Positions 43,450-50,478 of a DNA stretch of 60,288 bases are shown here, in pieces; position 1 is the stretch's first letter; every line of letters starts with the position of its first letter. The notes below the pieces were generated by a model. The model did not search any database, was not told the DNA's origin, and saw nothing but the letters and a program-made list of their open reading frames with translations. The translations under genes and the position numbers were made by a program. The stretch is from NCBI GenBank assembly GCA_944372525.1, contig CALVZL010000004.1, positions 1 through 60,288 on the forward strand. Direction: 5' to 3'. This DNA comes from an uncultured Clostridia bacterium. GTDB lineage: Bacteria; Bacillota; Clostridia; Christensenellales; Borkfalkiaceae.

Positions 43450-44620
43450 AGAAATGCTGCGTTTGGGGAAGGAGCGTTCCGCGATCCGCGAGCTGTTCGA
43501 ATACGGCAGACAGCGGGCGAAAGAGATCGGCGCGGAAAATGTGTTCGATTTTTCGCTCGGAAATCCCAGCGTGCCCGCTCCCGTTTCCGTGACAAAAGAG
43601 GCGGAACGGCTGCTGCGGGAAGTCCCTGCGGAACAGTTGCACGGCTACACTTCGGCGGCGGGCGCGCCCGAAGTGCGCGCCGCAGTGGCGGAATATATCG
43701 GAAAGACCTTTTCCGTCCCGCAGAAGGCGGAACACATCTACATGACCTGCGGCGCGGCAGCGTCGCTCACCGTTTTGCTTGGCGCGCTCTGTACGCCGGG
43801 AGACGAGATCGTCGTCATCGCACCCTATTTTCCGGAATACCGCGTCTTCATCGAGCGGGCGGGCGGAAAGGTGCGGGAAGTGCCTGCGGCGGAAGATTTT
43901 CATCTCGATCTCGGCGCGCTCGAAGAGGCGATCGGAGCGCAGACCAAGGCGGTATTGTATAATTCCCCCAACAATCCGACGGGCGCGGTGTACGGGGAGG
44001 AGGAACTTCGCGGGCTTGCCCGCCTGCTGGAGCGCAAGTCGCGGGAGCGCGGGACGCCCGTCTATCTGATCGCGGACGAGCCGTATCGCGAGCTGAGTTA
44101 CGGGGCGCCCGTCCCCTATGCGATGAACCTCTACGATCATGCGATCGTGTGTTATTCCTTTTCCAAGTCGCTCTCGCTGGCGGGAGAACGCATCGGCTAT
44201 CTCGCGGTGAGTCCCCGCTGCGCGGACGCGGACGCGCTGTTTGCCGCCGTCTGCGGGGCGGGCAGGGCGCTGGGCTATGTCTGCGCGCCCGCGCTCTTTC
44301 AGAGGGTGATCGCCGCAAACCTCGGGAAGGCGTCCGACGTCTCCGTCTACCGCGCCAACCGCGACCTTCTCTGCGAAGAAATGCGCGCGTGCGGATTTTC
44401 CTATGTTGCGCCCGAAGGCGCGTTCTATTTGTTCGTAAAATCCCCCGAACCCGACGCGAAGGCGTTCTGCGAGCGGGCAAAGGGGCACGAACTGCTGCTC
44501 GTTCCCTCCGACAGTTTCGGGATCGGGGGATACGTGCGCGTGTCCTACTGCGTGCCGCGGCAGACGATCGAGCGCGCGCTGCCTGCGTTTGCGGCGTTGG
44601 CAAGGGAATACGGACTTTGA
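43430..44620 (+). CDS. Pyridoxal-phosphate aminotransferase, class I/II
   Basis: A 396-residue fold-type I aminotransferase of the aspartate aminotransferase group. The N-terminal FDFSLGNPSVPAP, the GYTSAAGAPEVRAAVAEYI region, YNSPNNPTGAVY, IADEPYRELSY and the PLP lysine in YSFSKSLSLAGERIGYLA are all present. The C-terminus has VPSDSFGIGGYVRVSYC (substrate Arg). The amino-acid substrate cannot be fixed. ATG 43430 has AGGAG upstream and lies inside uvrA. It is the last gene of the uvrB-uvrA run. Confidence 0.92.
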   Translation: MKNKLNEEMLRLGKERSAIRELFEYGRQRAKEIGAENVFDFSLGNPSVPAPVSVTKEAERLLREVPAEQLHGYTSAAGAPEVRAAVAEYIGKTFSVPQKAEHIYMTCGAAASLTVLLGALCTPGDEIVVIAPYFPEYRVFIERAGGKVREVPAAEDFHLDLGALEEAIGAQTKAVLYNSPNNPTGAVYGEEELRGLARLLERKSRERGTPVYLIADEPYRELSYGAPVPYAMNLYDHAIVCYSFSKSLSLAGERIGYLAVSPRCADADALFAAVCGAGRALGYVCAPALFQRVIAANLGKASDVSVYRANRDLLCEEMRACGFSYVAPEGAFYLFVKSPEPDAKAFCERAKGHELLLVPSDSFGIGGYVRVSYCVPRQTIERALPAFAALAREYGL

Positions 44621-44637
44621 TTCGGAGCAACTTCAGA

Positions 44638-44677
44638 CAGAGCGCAGGACGCGGAAGATCCCGCGTCCTGCGCTCTG
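44638..44677 (+). terminator. Long perfect hairpin after the aminotransferase gene
   Basis: A 17-bp perfect stem (44638-44654 with 44661-44677) and a 6-nt loop. No T-tract follows on the plus strand (CATAAAAAAAGCC does), so it may end transcription weakly or protect the 3' end. Confidence 0.5.
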
Positions 44678-44683
44678 CATAAA

Positions 44684-44764
44684 AAAAGCCCTGCGCAAGC
44701 CGCGTTCCGTCGGCGGCGCGGGGCTTATTTATGCAAAAACTCCCGCCGGAAGATCCGGCGGGAG
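44684..44764 (-). terminator. Two tandem terminators after tRNA-Ser
   Basis: Minus strand: first CTCCCGCCGG / CCGGCGGGAG (44737-44764) with TTTTTGC, then a longer imperfect GC-rich hairpin (44690-44730) ending AGGGCT with TTTTTTT. Confidence 0.75.
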
Positions 44765-44765
44765 C

Positions 44766-44856
44766 TGGCGCAGAAGACGAGATTCGAACTCGTGCTACCT
44801 GTAACGGTACTACTCCCTTAGCAGGGGAGCCCCTTGAGCCTCTTGGGTACTTCTGC
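44766..44856 (-). tRNA. tRNA-Ser (anticodon GCU)
   Basis: The minus strand folds as a class II tRNA. Acceptor GCAGAAG (44850-44856) pairs with CTTCTGC; discriminator G and an encoded CCA end at 44766. The anticodon stem CTCCC/GGGAG holds the loop with GCT (44820-44822). A long variable arm (TAGTACCGTTACAGGTA) and the T-arm ACGAG TTCGAAT CTCGT follow. GCU reads AGC and AGU serine codons; G73 and the long variable arm fit serine identity. It has its own promoter and terminators. Confidence 0.97.
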
Positions 44857-44901
44857 ACAAGGTTCTGCTGCCAAACGGCACAGTTGTTTTTGCTTTCGTC
44901 C

Positions 44902-44930
44902 ACTATACCATAAATCGCCGCGGTTGTCAA
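44902..44930 (-). promoter_or_regulatory. Promoter of tRNA-Ser
   Basis: Minus strand: TTGACA (44925-44930), 17-nt spacer, TATAGT (44902-44907). Confidence 0.85.
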
Positions 44931-44981
44931 AGTATATTTCCCTCAAAACGAAAAAAAACAAAAAAAATTTATTTGCATGCC

Positions 44982-45010
44982 TTGCAGAACGTCTGTAATT
45001 ATGGTAAAAT
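44982..45010 (+). promoter_or_regulatory. Promoter of the pyrophosphatase gene
   Basis: TTGCAG (44982-44987), 17-nt spacer, TAAAAT (45005-45010) with a TGG extension. Confidence 0.75.
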
Positions 45011-45036
45011 AGATTGTGAAATCAAGGAGGAAGGCT

Positions 45037-45567
45037 ATGAATATCTGGCACGACATCGATCCGTCGCGAATCAAACCCAGTTCTTTTGAGGCGCTCATCG
45101 AAATCCCCAAAGGATGCAAGGCGAAATATGAGCTGGACAAGGAGACGGGGCTGCTCAAACTCGACCGTGTTCTCTATACGTCTACCGTATATCCTGCCAA
45201 TTACGGCTTTATTCCCCGCACGCTTGCGGATGACGGGGACCCGCTGGACGTGCTTGTGCTCTGCAACGAAGTGATCTATCCCATGACGCTCATCAACTGT
45301 TTTCCCGTCGGCGTCATCAAGATGATCGACAGCGGCGCGCTCGACGAGAAGATCATCGCGATCCCTTTTAAAGATCCCACGTATAATTCCTATTACGACA
45401 TTCACGAACTTCCCAAGCATATTTTCGACGAAATGATGCACTTTTTCGAAGTGTATAAGACGCTTGAACATAAGAAGACGACGGTGCGGGAGATCGCGCA
45501 CCGCGATGACGCGGTCGAGATCGTGAAAAAATGCATCAAGGCATATCAGGACCGGTTCGGAGGCTGA
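45037..45567 (+). CDS. ppa: Inorganic pyrophosphatase, family I
   Basis: A 176-residue soluble family I pyrophosphatase that hydrolyses PPi to drive biosynthesis. It has ALIEIPKGCKAKYELDK, YPANYGFIPRTLADDGDPLDVLVL (the metal-binding DGDPLD signature), and KDPTYNSYYDIHELP. Normal length. ATG 45037 has AAGGAGGAAGG upstream. It is likely co-transcribed with the SGNH hydrolase 12 nt downstream. Confidence 0.96.
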   Translation: MNIWHDIDPSRIKPSSFEALIEIPKGCKAKYELDKETGLLKLDRVLYTSTVYPANYGFIPRTLADDGDPLDVLVLCNEVIYPMTLINCFPVGVIKMIDSGALDEKIIAIPFKDPTYNSYYDIHELPKHIFDEMMHFFEVYKTLEHKKTTVREIAHRDDAVEIVKKCIKAYQDRFGG

Positions 45568-45579
45568 GCAGGAGGGACG

Positions 45580-46188
45580 ATGAAGATTTTATTTTTCGGA
45601 GATTCGATCACGGATGCTTCCCGAGATCGCGCGGATCCTGCCGATCTCGGCGTCGGTTACGTGAAGATCGCGGCGGGGAAGCTGAGACTGCTCTATCCCG
45701 ATCTTCCCCTGGAGTTCGTCAATCGGGGCGTGGGGGGAGACAGAACGGCGGAATTGCTGGCGCGCGTGGATGAGGACGTTGTGGCGGAACGTCCCGATGT
45801 CGTCGTTTTGCAGGTTGGCATCAACGACGTGTGGTGCCGTTTTTCCCTCGGCGAGGTCGTCTCTCCCGAGCAGTTCCGCGAGAATTATCTCACGCTGGTG
45901 AAAAAGATCAAGGCGACGGGCGCGAAGCTTCTTCTCGTGCAGCCCTTCGTGCTTTCCATGGGGGACAAGTCGCGGTTTCGTCCCTATGTCAGACAGTTCA
46001 ATACGATCATTCGCGAGATCGCAACGGAAGAAGGGGTTCCGTTCGTTCCGACCGACGAGATCTTCGACGGGCTGGTGCAGGACATCGCGCCGTCTCAGTT
46101 CGCGACGGACGGCGTGCATCCCACGCATCGCGGATGCCGTTATATTGCCGATCTCGTCATCAAAGAGCTGAAGAAAAATTTGGCATGA
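45580..46188 (+). CDS. SGNH/GDSL-type esterase
   Basis: A 202-residue cytoplasmic hydrolase. Block I is LFFGDSITD (catalytic Ser), block II NRGVGGDRT (Gly), block III VGINDVW (Asn) and block V DGVHPTHRG (Asp and His), so all catalytic residues are present. There is no signal peptide. Likely acts on an ester or acetyl group of an unknown substrate. The ribosome binding site is GGAGGG. Confidence 0.92.
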   Translation: MKILFFGDSITDASRDRADPADLGVGYVKIAAGKLRLLYPDLPLEFVNRGVGGDRTAELLARVDEDVVAERPDVVVLQVGINDVWCRFSLGEVVSPEQFRENYLTLVKKIKATGAKLLLVQPFVLSMGDKSRFRPYVRQFNTIIREIATEEGVPFVPTDEIFDGLVQDIAPSQFATDGVHPTHRGCRYIADLVIKELKKNLA

Positions 46189-46211
46189 GCGCGCTTGCGG
46201 GCGCAAAAAAA

Positions 46212-46252
46212 GAGACGGGGCAGAGCGCAAAAGCTCTGCCCCGTCTCTTTTT
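46212..46252. terminator. Bidirectional terminator between the SGNH gene and spoIIE
   Basis: A 15-bp perfect stem (GAGACGGGGCAGAGC at 46212-46226 with its complement 46233-46247) with TTTTT on the plus side and TTTTTTT on the minus side. Confidence 0.92.
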
Positions 46253-46256
46253 CGTG

Positions 46257-48533
46257 TTAAGCGGTCTTCATGAGTTTTACGGCAAGGACGGTCATGTCGT
46301 CCTGTGCCGTTCCCTGATGACGGGCGAGGGCGTTTCCCAAAATTTCTTCCGCAAGCGATTGCGGATTGAGCGGCCGCAGAGCGCTGAGGTAAGAGTACAG
46401 CTCCGCTGCCGAGCCGAACGCCGCCGTCACGCCGTCGCTCATGAAGATCATGAAGTCGTTTGCCTTCATATCCGCCTGCATGGTGGCGGGGTGGATGGCG
46501 TCGAGCATGCCCATCGGAAGAGATTCTCCTTCCAGCACCCGCATTTCGTCGTCCGAAAGGATGAACCCGACGGGCGCGCCGATTTTTACGATATCGGCTT
46601 CCCCCGTATCGAGATCGACGGCGGCGAGGTCGAGGCAGGCGAACATCTCGTCCGAAGAATAGGAGATGAGGCGGTTGACGGTGGAGAGCACTGTTTCGGA
46701 GGGCATCTTTGCCTTATAAAAGCTTTCCAGGAGCGTAAGCGTACGATCGGAGATCTCCCGCGCGCCCGCGCCGCTGCCCATTCCGTCGGACAGCGCGACG
46801 AGAAAGCGGCGTTCGTCGATCTTGAGCACGGAGTAGGTGTCGCCGTTTGCGCTTTCTCCGTCCTTGCAGCGCGAAGCGATTCCGAAGGCGGCGTCAAAGG
46901 CGGGCTTGCGTTTGAGGACGTAACAGGAGCGGCCGGGAGAGAGCGGGATCTTTTCGGAAAGGGAAAGGGGAATGCCGAGCGCTTCTCCCGCAACCGTGCT
47001 GAGCAGTTTTCCGTTTACGTCTTTAGTCAGGGTGAGGCTCACGGTCAGGGTGTTTCCCTCTCCGTAGACAAAGATCTCGGAGCTGAGGATCCCTGCCGTT
47101 GCCAGTGCGCGGGAGAGGGCCTGTTCTCCGTCGGAAAAGACGAATTCTTCGCTCTGTTCGAGGGCGATATCCCGCAGGATCTCGCTCACGCCGTGCGCCT
47201 GTTCCGCGAGCAGACGCCGGCTCTCTCTTGCGCTCTCCGACTCCTGTGCCGCGCCGCGGTATTGGGCAAGCAGACGGTTGAGCGCAAAGAGCAGTCCCGC
47301 CGCATTTCCGCAAATGTTGAGATCGGAGGGCAGATCGACAAGGGTGACCTGCCCCTTTGCGCATCCGACGGCCACGAGCTTGTTCATGGCGGAAAAGGCG
47401 TTGGAATTTTCGCATTTTTTGCGCCCGGGACAGGAGGCGCACAGCGTCTGCCGAAGCTGACGGCACAGTTGGCTCCCGAAATCAGCACGGTCAGATTCGG
47501 GCGAAAAGGCGCCTTCGATTTCGCGGAAAAGGGAGGAAACTTCATAAAGGCGCTCTCCCACGGCCCGGCGGTTTCGGTTGATCGCAATGCGCGGCAGAGA
47601 GCGCTCCCGATAAAAGAGCAGGCTTTCTCTCACGCGGGAATACAGTTTTTCGGGAAGACAGGCACAGAGCAGGACGGGCAGAAGTCCGCTCAGAAGGGTG
47701 AAGACGATCTCCGTTCCTCCTTCGGCGTACAGTCCGGAGAGAAAGCGTGCGACAAGGAAACAGGGGAGCAGGGCGAAGGCGGAGGCAAGTTTTCCGTACG
47801 GACAAAAGAGCAGACAGATGCAGGAGAAAAGCGCATATTCCGCAACGGGAAGGGCACTTCCCCAATAAAGACACAGCGGGAGAGAGAGAATGACTGCAAA
47901 GGGGACGGCAGAGGCATTTTTCAGCAGGACGGCAGAGAGAAGCAGCATCGTGAGGGAAAGCGCAAAGAAGACCTTGTCTCCGAGCGCGTTGCAGACGCCC
48001 AGCCCGCCGAAGATCCAAAGGAGGGAGAGTTCGGTGAGCTGTCCTGCAGGCAGGCGGCAGCGAAAAACGCGGTGTTGCAGGGCGTCAATGGCGCCCTCAA
48101 AGAGGACGGAGAGCAAAAAAATGAGGACGGAAAGCAAAACTTTCTGCCAGACCACGGGCAGGGGGAGAAATCCGTATCCCGTATGCGGGAAGAGAAAGAC
48201 GAAAGGAATTTGCGCAAGCGCAAGGATTGCTGCTCGCTCCAGTCCGGGTTTTCTGTGAAAGCGGCGGTACAAAAGGGAGGCGAGCAGCAGGATCGCCGCC
48301 TGTATGGCGGCAGAGAGCGTCGCGGCGGCGGAGAGCGGGACGGCGGAGAGGACGAGATATTCCGCCGCGCAGACAAGCGGATGAAAGCCGCAGAAGATCG
48401 CGGCGGAAAAGAGCGCGAAAGAGAGCGGTTCCCGTTGGGGCAGGGCAAAGTGCAGCAAAAGCATGCCGAGAAAGAGCGCGCAGTACTTGCCCGCCTCCTT
48501 TTTGGAGAGGGAGGAAAGCCGGAGATGTTTCAT
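46257..48533 (-). CDS. spoIIE: Stage II sporulation protein E-like phosphatase
   Basis: A 758-residue protein. The N-terminal ~320 residues hold about ten membrane helices (YCALFLGMLLLHFALP, LFSAAIFCGFHPLVCAAEYL and on). A central regulatory region carries a CASCPGRKKC Cys cluster. The C-terminal PP2C (SpoIIE/RsbU type) domain has SANGDTYSVLKI, ALSDGMGSGAGAREIS, and FMSDGVTAAFG, with metal-binding Asp residues kept. In B. subtilis SpoIIE dephosphorylates SpoIIAA to release sigma-F in the forespore and marks the polar septum. Single gene with an apparent Spo0A-dependent promoter. Confidence 0.93.
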   Translation of the reverse strand: MKHLRLSSLSKKEAGKYCALFLGMLLLHFALPQREPLSFALFSAAIFCGFHPLVCAAEYLVLSAVPLSAAATLSAAIQAAILLLASLLYRRFHRKPGLERAAILALAQIPFVFLFPHTGYGFLPLPVVWQKVLLSVLIFLLSVLFEGAIDALQHRVFRCRLPAGQLTELSLLWIFGGLGVCNALGDKVFFALSLTMLLLSAVLLKNASAVPFAVILSLPLCLYWGSALPVAEYALFSCICLLFCPYGKLASAFALLPCFLVARFLSGLYAEGGTEIVFTLLSGLLPVLLCACLPEKLYSRVRESLLFYRERSLPRIAINRNRRAVGERLYEVSSLFREIEGAFSPESDRADFGSQLCRQLRQTLCASCPGRKKCENSNAFSAMNKLVAVGCAKGQVTLVDLPSDLNICGNAAGLLFALNRLLAQYRGAAQESESARESRRLLAEQAHGVSEILRDIALEQSEEFVFSDGEQALSRALATAGILSSEIFVYGEGNTLTVSLTLTKDVNGKLLSTVAGEALGIPLSLSEKIPLSPGRSCYVLKRKPAFDAAFGIASRCKDGESANGDTYSVLKIDERRFLVALSDGMGSGAGAREISDRTLTLLESFYKAKMPSETVLSTVNRLISYSSDEMFACLDLAAVDLDTGEADIVKIGAPVGFILSDDEMRVLEGESLPMGMLDAIHPATMQADMKANDFMIFMSDGVTAAFGSAAELYSYLSALRPLNPQSLAEEILGNALARHQGTAQDDMTVLAVKLMKTA

Positions 48534-48563
48534 AGATCGTTACCTCTTGCGGTTTTTTCCTCC

Positions 48564-48620
48564 ATTATAGAGAAAATCCCGCGGAAAACGGGCGGATAAT
48601 TCGTCTGTGTTTGTCGAAAA
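48564..48620 (-). promoter_or_regulatory. spoIIE promoter with an upstream Spo0A box
   Basis: Minus strand: TATAAT (48564-48569), no good -35 at 17 nt. TTTGTCGAAA lies at 48611-48620 and matches the Spo0A box (TGTCGAA), about 59 nt before the expected start. A poor -35 with an upstream 0A box is the pattern of Spo0A-activated sigma-A promoters. The position fits; binding is not shown. Confidence 0.55.
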
Positions 48621-48811
48621 AAAGAAGATAGGATCTCTTTCATTTTGTCACAGAGTTGTCTTTCTCCGCATCTCTGTTTTCACAACATCTGCGAATTTTT
48701 GCAAAGAAGCGATCGCCCGGAACAGCGGGAAGGGTGCATCAAACGCAGAGGAGCCGCCGCACCGAGCGAGAAAGACCATCGCCTCAGACAAAAGCCGCCG
48801 CACCGAACGCA

Positions 48812-48843
48812 AAAAAGCGCCCCTCCGCAAAGTGCGGAGGGGG
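48812..48843 (-). terminator. Terminator of the tiny-peptide transcription unit
   Basis: CCCCTCCGCA (48821-48830) / TGCGGAGGGG (48834-48843) with GCGCTTTTTTG on the minus strand. Confidence 0.85.
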
Positions 48844-48951
48844 AAAGTTTGTTCTCATTCAGTTGTATGGGACCTTCCGTCGTATTCCTCTCGTTTTGTC
48901 CGGATAATTCCATGCGGCTCTCAGATCCTGCCGCGCACAGTCTGATCGATT

Positions 48952-48984
48952 TTAACGTTCAGTCCCTGTCATTTCGTTGTACAT
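48952..48984 (-). CDS. Ten-residue ORF with a strong ribosome binding site
   Basis: ATG 48984 encodes MYNEMTGTER and stops TAA at 48952. AGGAGGG lies just upstream, overlapping the end of the previous tiny ORF, so translation may be coupled. It is the second ORF of the isolated transcription unit between gerC and spoIIE. The peptide matches nothing I know. The SD strength is the main evidence. Confidence 0.4.
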   Translation of the reverse strand: MYNEMTGTER

Positions 48985-48996
48985 TGGTCTGCCCTC

Positions 48997-49083
48997 CTAT
49001 TCGCTGAGCGTTACCGCTCCAAAGGAAATAAACTTTAACATATCGTAATACCTCCTTTGAGAATAGATTTTTTTTGGAGACAT
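48997..49083 (-). CDS. Tiny ORF with two in-frame starts and near-perfect ribosome binding sites
   Basis: ATG 49083, with GGAGGAAGAA upstream, starts MSPKKIYSQRRYYD; an internal in-frame ATG 49041 has AAAGGAGG 9 nt upstream and starts MLKFISFGAVTLSE. The stop is TAG at 48997. The long form is 28 residues, the short form 14. The Shine-Dalgarno of the short form is itself read as codons of the long form (QRR), and the 49083 start lies in the hairpin GGAGACA / TGTCTCC. So the leader could toggle which form is made. No homologue is recognised. Confidence 0.5.
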   Translation of the reverse strand: MSPKKIYSQRRYYDMLKFISFGAVTLSE

Positions 49084-49217
49084 TTCTTCCTCCGCCTGTC
49101 TCCCTGCGATTGCGGACGTTCCTGTCCGCCTTCTCGTTGCCCTTACGTTGGAGTTAAGAAATCATTGGAGTAATCTCCCGTTCCAAAGTTGCTTTTGAAG
49201 GGTTTTCTCCCTTCTGC
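49084..49217 (-). promoter_or_regulatory. Structured leader of the tiny-peptide transcription unit
   Basis: From the expected start near 49217 the RNA can form GAAGGG / CCCTTC, GGAG / CTCC around ATTA, GCGGAC / GTCCGC, and GGAGACA / TGTCTCC, the last sequestering the 49083 start. No known riboswitch consensus is matched. Confidence 0.4.
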
Positions 49218-49223
49218 ACTTAT

Positions 49224-49251
49224 ATTATAACACAAAAATGGTATTTGTCAA
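49224..49251 (-). promoter_or_regulatory. Consensus promoter of the tiny-peptide transcription unit
   Basis: Minus strand: TTGACA (49246-49251), 16-nt spacer, TATAAT (49224-49229), 40 nt after the gerC stop. Confidence 0.85.
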
Positions 49252-49290
49252 CACTTTTCGTAAAAATTTTTCTGTTTTATTATAGGTTTT

Positions 49291-50478
49291 TTAATTTACG
49301 CTCTCTGCCTGTACCGAAAAATCGGGTTGAAGCGCAAAAAGCAGGGTTTTGTTCCATTCCCGGTATTTTTCGGGCGAGCTGCGGTAGAGGGTTCGGTTGA
49401 GGCGGAAGAGATCGCAGCCTCCCAAGACACTTTTTTCCCAAAGAGAAGAGAACAGATCGGTCAGGGTGCGTTCCGCTTTGTCGAGCTCTTCGCGGGAAAG
49501 GATCCCTTCGGTGATGTCTCCGACGGGGGAGGCGCTCGCACGGTCGTTTGTACGGAGCACGACGCGCAGGGTCAGGGAGACGGAGGGAAATCCGTCGATG
49601 TTTAACCGAACCTTTCCCTTTTCGCGCAGGACCGTAAAAGAACGTGCTTCCTCCCCCTGTTTGGCGGTAAAAGAACCCGTCGAGACGTTGTTTTCGAGAA
49701 GGGCATAGAGAAAGGTCTCTTCGGAGGAGAGCAGTGCGACCATCTTTCCTTTGGAAAAGAGCGCCGTTTGTGCCGCGCTGTAGATTTTTTCCGTTTGCGC
49801 GACGTTTTGTTTTCCGCCTTCCGCCGTTTCTTGCGCGGAGCCATCGGTTCCGCTCGCCTGATCGAGCGCGTGCACATAGGGCATATATCCGCTCTCGTCC
49901 GCGCCGTAATAGCCGACGGCAAATTCCCGGAGCGTCGTCTTCATCACGGTGCCCGCGTTTTTTGCCGCGTCCGAAAAGAGTTTTTCGAGAGCGAGAGAGG
50001 CGGCGTCGTCGATGGCGCTCGCAGAAGAGAGCAACTCCTTTGCGCTTCCTTCGCAGGCGGCGATCAGGCTGCTGTCCGGCATATATTCATTTCTCAGGAA
50101 AAAATCGAGCGCGCAGAATACGTCTTCCCGCACCAGACTCTCGCCCAGCAGAATGAGGTTGCAAAAGACAAATTTCGGAACCCAGCCTGTCTTATAATAG
50201 ATCTGTTCGATGCAGTCGGAGATGGTCTTTCCCTTTCCTTCGATCTCTACGGCGGAAGTGCCTCCCGTCGTGCGGTCGTTCCCCTTGGGGACGGCGATCT
50301 GTGCGGTGACGGAAAAGGTCTCCTCCGCGCGATCTACGCCGACGGCAAGGATCACGGCGGTCTTTTGTATGTCTACGAGTCCGAAGTCGTTATAAAAGAA
50401 GGAGATCAGCAGTGCGGCGCCGAGAAAGAGATATAATTTCAAGGGAATGCGTCCGAGCGTTCGTTTAAAATTTTTCAT
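49291..50478 (-). CDS. Ger(x)C-family spore germination protein without a lipobox
   Basis: A 395-residue germinant-receptor C subunit. The N-terminus is a membrane helix (LYLFLGAALLISFFY) followed by FGLVDIQKTAVILAVGVDRAEE, where family members usually have a lipoprotein Cys-Trp (LxGCWD) and LAIVTGLGID. No Cys is present there, so it seems to be anchored by the helix. GKTISDCIEQI, KFVFCNLILLGESL and the later LRNEYMPDSSLIA and LTDLFSSLWEKSVLGGCDLF match the GerC fold. It overlaps gerB by 14 nt. Ribosome binding site GGAGGA. Confidence 0.88.
   Translation of the reverse strand: MKNFKRTLGRIPLKLYLFLGAALLISFFYNDFGLVDIQKTAVILAVGVDRAEETFSVTAQIAVPKGNDRTTGGTSAVEIEGKGKTISDCIEQIYYKTGWVPKFVFCNLILLGESLVREDVFCALDFFLRNEYMPDSSLIAACEGSAKELLSSASAIDDAASLALEKLFSDAAKNAGTVMKTTLREFAVGYYGADESGYMPYVHALDQASGTDGSAQETAEGGKQNVAQTEKIYSAAQTALFSKGKMVALLSSEETFLYALLENNVSTGSFTAKQGEEARSFTVLREKGKVRLNIDGFPSVSLTLRVVLRTNDRASASPVGDITEGILSREELDKAERTLTDLFSSLWEKSVLGGCDLFRLNRTLYRSSPEKYREWNKTLLFALQPDFSVQAESVN

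Noticed and set aside
44636-44700. Hairpin and poly-A stretch as a second tRNA
   Set aside because: The stem is too long and perfect and lacks tRNA arms; only one tRNA, tRNA-Ser(GCU), is present here.
48680-48913. Minus-strand ORF MELSGQ beyond the tiny peptides
   Set aside because: It reads through the terminator at 48812-48843 and has only a weak ribosome binding site.
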